64,000 nt of DNA from Treponema sp. GTDB taxonomy: Bacteria > Spirochaetota > Spirochaetia > Treponematales > Breznakiellaceae. Location: the NCBI GenBank assembly GCA_009781635.1, contig WQXU01000013.1:1-64000 (forward strand). The letters are read 5' to 3'. This document shows, in pieces, positions 60,279-64,000 of the stretch (positions are counted from its first letter, which is position 1; every line of letters begins with the position of its first letter). The position numbers and the translations under genes are program-made. The notes below the pieces were generated by a model, which did no database searches, was not told where the DNA came from, and saw nothing but the letters and a program-made list of their open reading frames with translations.

Positions 60279-60904
60279 TTAACTGTTCTAAAACTCCTTT
60301 TTCTCTTTAGTAGCTTGCTGGCAAAAAACGAATCTCTTTCACGTTCTTCCAGCACCGATTCAATGTATTTACTGGTTTCGCTGGCGATGGGGATAACCAT
60401 TTTCTCAAGTGAGTTTACCCGCCGCTGGGTTCGCTTTACTTCCCTTGCAAGCCGCCATACAATTGTCCTGATTGCTGCAAGTTCAGTGCATATTTTTAGT
60501 AATTCAAAGAATTCTAACACAGTTTCGTCACATTCTGCAAATGAATTTACAGGCGAGTATTTTAAATCCATGGCAGGAATTTGAATCTCAATCCCCGGAA
60601 TCTTCATGCCGGCAGTGACTACGGTTTTTTCCCTCGATTCATATCTATATGTGATATTCTGAGCCAGTTTATTGGCCCTTTCCCTTCCAACAACCACCAG
60701 CATTCGTTTTAGGCAGGGATAGGCAGTTTCCACGCGTTTATCAAGATCTTTTTCAAGGATTTTTACATGTTCCATCTTACGCATCAGTTCCGAAACCAGT
60801 ATTTCGCGCTTTTGTTCCAGAAGATCGTAGCCCTCCCTTGCAATATTGAGCCTTTCATTGATTTTTAGGAGGTTACTTTTTGTAGGAGCTATTTGTTCCC
60901 GCAT
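60275..60904 (-). CDS. ntpD: V-type ATP synthase subunit D
   Basis: 209 residues of two long antiparallel helices around a small beta part. The family start IAPTKSNLLKINERL, and ETAYPCLKRMLVVVGRERANK plus REVKRTQRRVNSLEKMVIP at the C-terminus, are all as in subunit D, the central rotor shaft. No other V-ATPase subunit is in the window, so it lies apart from its complex. The universal stress gene overlaps its end. It is divergent from the Uma2 gene. Confidence 0.93.
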   Translation of the reverse strand: MREQIAPTKSNLLKINERLNIAREGYDLLEQKREILVSELMRKMEHVKILEKDLDKRVETAYPCLKRMLVVVGRERANKLAQNITYRYESREKTVVTAGMKIPGIEIQIPAMDLKYSPVNSFAECDETVLEFFELLKICTELAAIRTIVWRLAREVKRTQRRVNSLEKMVIPIASETSKYIESVLEERERDSFFASKLLKRKRSFRTVK

Positions 60905-60931
60905 TACCTTTTATGATAGCAAAAAAACAAG

Positions 60932-60960
60932 GTGACATAAACCCGTTTTTGTGCTATTTT
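60932..60960 (+). promoter_or_regulatory. Sigma-70-type promoter of the Uma2 gene (leaderless geometry)
   Basis: GTGACA (60932-60937, 5/6), exact 17-base spacer, TGC-TATTTT with the hexamer at 60955-60960. ATG 60967 is seven bases after the -10. This fixes the start codon over the in-frame ATG at 60913. Confidence 0.7.
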
Positions 60961-60966
60961 AGCGGT

Positions 60967-61536
60967 ATGAGTGCATTGCCAAAAGAAGACCAATTATCAA
61001 CATACGCCGATTATAAGGGATGGGAGCTTGCAGAAGGTGAGCGTTTTGAGCTTATTTATGGAATAGCATACGCCATGTCTGCGCCAAATACCAGGCATCA
61101 GGAAATTCTTATAGAAATATCTACCCAATTTCATAATTATTTAAGAGGAAAGCCATGCAGGGTATATCCGGCTCCCTTTGATGTGCGTCTTTTTTACAGA
61201 GAAGATGAAAACGATGATACTGTCGTTCAGCCTGATATTACTGTTGTTTGCGATGAAAAAAAACGCGGATACGAAGGCTGCCGCGGCGCTCCTGATCTCA
61301 TTATCGAGATACTGTCTCCATCCAACACTGCAATAGAAATGGAAAGGAAACTCAAACTTTACCAGGAAGCGAAAGTCCGGGAATACTGGATTGTCGATCC
61401 TGAAAACAAGGGTCTTACTGTGTACCGTTTTGAAGAAGGCGCTATTCTATTTTTTACATATAAAAAAGACGCTGTAGTTCCGGTTGGCATTTTTCCGGAT
61501 TTGAGTATATCACTGGAACAGGTGTTTGCAGAATAA
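60967..61536 (+). CDS. Uma2 family (DUF820) endonuclease-like protein
   Basis: 189 residues from ATG 60967. The PD-(D/E)xK core is visible: ERFELIYG, VVQPDITVVCD (Asp), APDLIIEILSPS (Glu) and the lysine in the following helix (MERKLKLYQEAKVREYWIVDP). Uma2 proteins are common in bacteria with many copies in some phyla; their substrate is unknown. The longer frame from 60913 would include the promoter and is rejected. It stands alone between ntpD and flbB. Confidence 0.85.
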   Translation: MSALPKEDQLSTYADYKGWELAEGERFELIYGIAYAMSAPNTRHQEILIEISTQFHNYLRGKPCRVYPAPFDVRLFYREDENDDTVVQPDITVVCDEKKRGYEGCRGAPDLIIEILSPSNTAIEMERKLKLYQEAKVREYWIVDPENKGLTVYRFEEGAILFFTYKKDAVVPVGIFPDLSISLEQVFAE

Positions 61537-61647
61537 GGCAGTATAGAAATAAATAACAGAAAACTTCCCTTCCAATCCAACATCTTAAGAATACTTCCCC
61601 AAAAACCGAAATTTAGAGTATACTGATGAATGATTTGGGAGATTTAA

Positions 61648-62262
61648 ATGGCTGGAAGAACGATAATTCTTTTGCTGCTCATCATAATCTTGTCTGTTGG
61701 CGGCATTATATGGTTCGATTTTCTTAATGTAATCGACGCAAAAAGCGTACTGGCCCCAATTTACAGATTTATTCCTTTTATACCCGGAGAGGGCAGGACT
61801 CAGCCCAGAATTGGAACGGATGAATTTATCAATCTTGACGCTGAACGCCTGGCTATAAGGCTTGAAGCCCTTGAACTGCGCGGTCTGGAAATGGATACTC
61901 AGCAAAGGGATTTGGACAGCCGTTACGGGGAAATTGTGCAAATGGCCCAGGAACTGGAATTACGTCAAAATGCGCTTGAAGACCTGGAAAATTCCCTAAG
62001 AGCGCAAGTCTTTGATGCCGAAAATAAGGATAGGAATGTCGAGCAAAATGCCCGGTATCTGACAGGCATGCCGCCGCAAAATGCGGTGAACATACTTGCC
62101 TCTCTGGATGACCAGGATGCAATCGACGTAATCCGGAAGACCGAAGAAATTGCCAGAGCCGAAGGAACAGCTTCTATCGTTGCCTTCTGGTTCTCATTAA
62201 TGGAACCGGCCAGAGCTGCCGAACTGCAAAGAAAAATGGCAGGGCGGCCGCCTAACCTGTAA
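61648..62262 (+). CDS. flbB: Flagellar protein FlbB (periplasmic collar)
   Basis: 204 residues. One N-terminal membrane segment (~4-28), an extended region, a coiled coil (~70-140, EALELRGLEMDTQQRDLDSR) and a MotE-like C-terminal helical domain (~145-200, MPPQNAVNILASLDDQDAID). Spirochaetal FlbB assembles the periplasmic collar around the flagellar motor. GGGAG lies five bases upstream. It is the first of flbB-fliK-flgD. A TATACT (61619-61624) may be its -10, with a weak -35. Confidence 0.86.
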   Translation: MAGRTIILLLLIIILSVGGIIWFDFLNVIDAKSVLAPIYRFIPFIPGEGRTQPRIGTDEFINLDAERLAIRLEALELRGLEMDTQQRDLDSRYGEIVQMAQELELRQNALEDLENSLRAQVFDAENKDRNVEQNARYLTGMPPQNAVNILASLDDQDAIDVIRKTEEIARAEGTASIVAFWFSLMEPARAAELQRKMAGRPPNL

Positions 62263-62311
62263 CGGCAATTATCACCTTCCGGAAACTTCTATCTTTAAAG
62301 GAGGTCGGTTG

Positions 62312-63676
62312 GTGATAGCCATTACCGCCTATACAGAACCCATTTCATCAAATGCTTATGAATCACATCCGGTACATGAGAGCCATGATGATGAGAATGG
62401 GGAAAAGTCGAGTTTTGCCGAAATTCTTGCAGGATTACTGCAGAACACTCAACCTGCTGAAATTAACGAAAATATTGCAGATTTAACAGCAGAGTTTGAT
62501 GTTTTTGCAGGGGCAGATGAAACAAACGCTGCTTTAAAATTGATGACGGAGCCGGAAAGCCGTTCAGACATCAATTTTTCTGATGCTGCCGTTAAAAAAG
62601 AGAATCATGCAAATTATTATTCACCTGAATTAATGATTCCGCAGGATATGGCGTCTTTAGCGGAGCTTGATGCAGAATCAGCAAAAAATCATGTTTTACA
62701 GTCAAAGCAGGATTCTCTTCCAAAAGATTTAAGCAAAGCATCTTCCGCAGAAAAAAAGACATCTGATTCTGCTGCGCAGTTAACCGCAGAAACCAAAACG
62801 GCTGTGGATTTAAATCCAAACAAGAACATCAATGAAGATTCTTTTACTTCGGATAAAAAGAAACGCGCAGGAAACGAAAAGCATTCGGCGGATACAATCG
62901 TAAAAAATGAAAAAATTCAAACATTCTCCGCAGAAAACAGGGCCGGCGAAGAAAATGCGGCATTGTTAAACAGACGCGATGAAAATCCCGGGCGTTTGGA
63001 CGAGTTCCGCCGCATGCGCAGGGACAGAGTTTCTTTTGATGTCCGCGATCTGCGCACTGATGCCGGCATGTCAGCTAACGAAAGCCAGCGTACTCAATTT
63101 GAAGCTTCAGTCAGCCGTGTTCATGGAAACGCATCTGTTCAGGAAGTAACGCTGGATTTGCGTCTTCCCGATTACAGCCATGCATCCCAGGCTCAAACAT
63201 CATGGGAAGCAAGGACAGGACAGACAGCGGCAATGGAAAACATGCTTGCGCGTGAACTGCACCAGAACTTCAACGGCGATATTGTCCGCCATGCGTCAAT
63301 GATACTGCGCAACGGAGGAGAGGGAATTATAAGAATTGCCCTTCATCCGGAAACTCTTGGGAATGTAAAGATACACCTTGAAATGGCCGAAAACAAGATT
63401 ACGGGAGTAATTTTCGTTGAAAGCGAAGAAGCCTTGAACGCTTTCCGCAGGGAAATAGCCGCTTTGGAACAGGCTTTTAAAGATTCAGGATTTGCGGAGG
63501 CAAGCTTGGATTTGTCGTTTACAGCGGATGGAGCTGGTACACAGGAACCTGAAGAAGGCTCTTTTGCATCACAGCTTGCAGCTTCAAGTTATGAAGGTTC
63601 CTTTGATCAGGAAACAGAGTCCGTTATTGATGTCTTTTTCGGACACAAAGCGGGTGCGGTAAATTTACTTGCCTAG
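62312..63676 (+). CDS. fliK: Flagellar hook-length control protein FliK
   Basis: 454 residues from GTG 62312, chosen because AAAGGAGG ends seven bases upstream; TTG 62309 is the alternative. A long, low-complexity N-terminal part rich in Ala, Glu, Asn and Lys (~1-300) acts as the ruler, and the conserved C-terminal domain (~310-410) has GEGIIRIALHPETLGNVKIHL and TGVIFVESEEALNAFRREI, the FliK core. It measures the hook and switches export specificity. flgD follows after 27 bases. Confidence 0.92.
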   Translation: MIAITAYTEPISSNAYESHPVHESHDDENGEKSSFAEILAGLLQNTQPAEINENIADLTAEFDVFAGADETNAALKLMTEPESRSDINFSDAAVKKENHANYYSPELMIPQDMASLAELDAESAKNHVLQSKQDSLPKDLSKASSAEKKTSDSAAQLTAETKTAVDLNPNKNINEDSFTSDKKKRAGNEKHSADTIVKNEKIQTFSAENRAGEENAALLNRRDENPGRLDEFRRMRRDRVSFDVRDLRTDAGMSANESQRTQFEASVSRVHGNASVQEVTLDLRLPDYSHASQAQTSWEARTGQTAAMENMLARELHQNFNGDIVRHASMILRNGGEGIIRIALHPETLGNVKIHLEMAENKITGVIFVESEEALNAFRREIAALEQAFKDSGFAEASLDLSFTADGAGTQEPEEGSFASQLAASSYEGSFDQETESVIDVFFGHKAGAVNLLA

Positions 63677-63703
63677 CGGCATTAAAAATATACAGGAGAA
63701 TAT

Positions 63704-64000
63704 ATGGAAATAACAGGAAGGCCAGTGTTAAGTTCGCAGGAACAGCTTCAGCTTAACAACTTTGTTCGCGATTATAACATCAGCATTAATCCAACACGGC
63801 AGCCTCAGCAGAGTCTGGGAAAGGATGATTTTCTGAAAATTCTTATTACCCAGCTTTCGTATCAAGATCCGACTTCGCCGATGGAAGACAAACAGTTTAT
63901 TGCGCAGATGGCGCAGTTTTCCACGCTGGAACAAATGACTGGAATGGCAAAAGATTTTTCAAAATTAACATCCATGCTCATGGGGAATGAAGCAACAAGC
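63704..64000 (+). CDS. flgD: Flagellar hook assembly protein FlgD (partial, cut by window edge)
   Basis: The first 99 codons are visible. The FlgD N-terminal signature [20 protein letters not shown] followed by [18 protein letters not shown] is complete; the gene continues beyond 64000. FlgD caps the growing hook and is removed when FliK signals completion. AGGAG lies about five bases before the ATG. Order flbB-fliK-flgD fits a large spirochaetal flagellar operon running off to the right. Confidence 0.94.
   Translation, partial: MEITGRPVLSSQEQLQLNNFVRDYNISINPTRQPQQSLGKDDFLKILITQLSYQDPTSPMEDKQFIAQMAQFSTLEQMTGMAKDFSKLTSMLMGNEATS

Noticed and set aside
60913-60966. ATG 60913 as start of the Uma2 gene
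   Set aside because: The first 18 codons overlap the promoter and have no protein-like pattern; ATG 60967 fits the promoter.

Overview
The window looks like a chromosomal segment of a spirochaete, most likely a Treponema-type organism. The evidence is the mix of genes: a periplasmic-flagella gene set (FlgF/FlgG-type rod proteins, a FlgJ-type rod-binding protein, FlbB, FliK, FlgD), a perfect match to the spirochaetal sigma-28 -10 box (GCCGATAA), a Bmp/TmpC/PnrA-type nucleoside-binding lipoprotein, pyruvate phosphate dikinase, archaeal-type UMP and CMP kinases, a V-type ATPase subunit D, and relaxed lipoboxes. I saw no phage, insertion sequence or CRISPR. This is dense core chromosome with several unusual genes.

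Layout. 1-250: 3' end of 23S rRNA and the 5S rRNA gene with terminator. 340-4624: hybrid histidine kinase and the RlpA/SPOR wall protein. 4646-7752: divergent trpF and an MFS transporter fused to HEAT-like repeats. 7777-13316: MATE transporter, penicillin-binding protein 1A, tRNA-Cys, CorC/HlyC protein. 13313-21692 (minus strand): UMP kinase, an ECF sigma/anti-sigma/secreted protein/TIG-transglutaminase lipoprotein operon, cysS, and a frameshifted DEAH helicase (hrpA). 21738-24869: ppdK with a long histone-H1-like lysine/alanine tail. 25039-28425: hybrid kinase with Hpt plus a REC-GGDEF diguanylate cyclase. 28426-30840: structured intergenic region, then flagellar rod genes. 30913-33505: degenerate class III cyclase and a CPBP protease. 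33568-40841: tight operon of PilZ protein, HEAT-like secreted protein, ComEC core, RsmA, YggS, membrane protein and two pseudouridine synthases. 40885-45084: murC, yicC, cmk, a FliK-like protein and an FlhB C-domain protein. 45144-48498: tRNA-Gly, tRNA-Val, nucleoside-type ABC transporter without its ATPase. 48530-59775: TM2 protein, mutS2, rsgA, murI, Cys-rich protein, pentapeptide protein, MBL hydrolase, htrA, MFS, map, J-domain protein and a hypothetical. 59796-61536: universal stress protein, V-ATPase D, Uma2 nuclease. 61648-64000: flbB, fliK and flgD, the last cut by the window edge.

How they work together. Cell-envelope building (RlpA, PBP1A, MurC, MurI, HtrA, ECF operon), motility (two flagellar loci) and signalling (two hybrid kinases, a diguanylate cyclase, a PilZ protein) dominate. 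The most striking sequence-level pattern is regulatory. Many genes that lack a Shine-Dalgarno sequence have a sigma-70-like promoter whose -10 box ends 5-7 nt before the start codon, so their mRNAs should be leaderless (pbp1A, cysS, murC, TM2, mutS2, Uma2, kinase 25039, trpF and others). This spacing also settles several start codons. The other leading oddities are the PPDK-histone-like fusion, the -1 frameshift at C CCA AAG in hrpA, the Cys-to-Ser transglutaminase in the ECF operon, and the perfect inverted repeats upstream of the flagellar rod genes.
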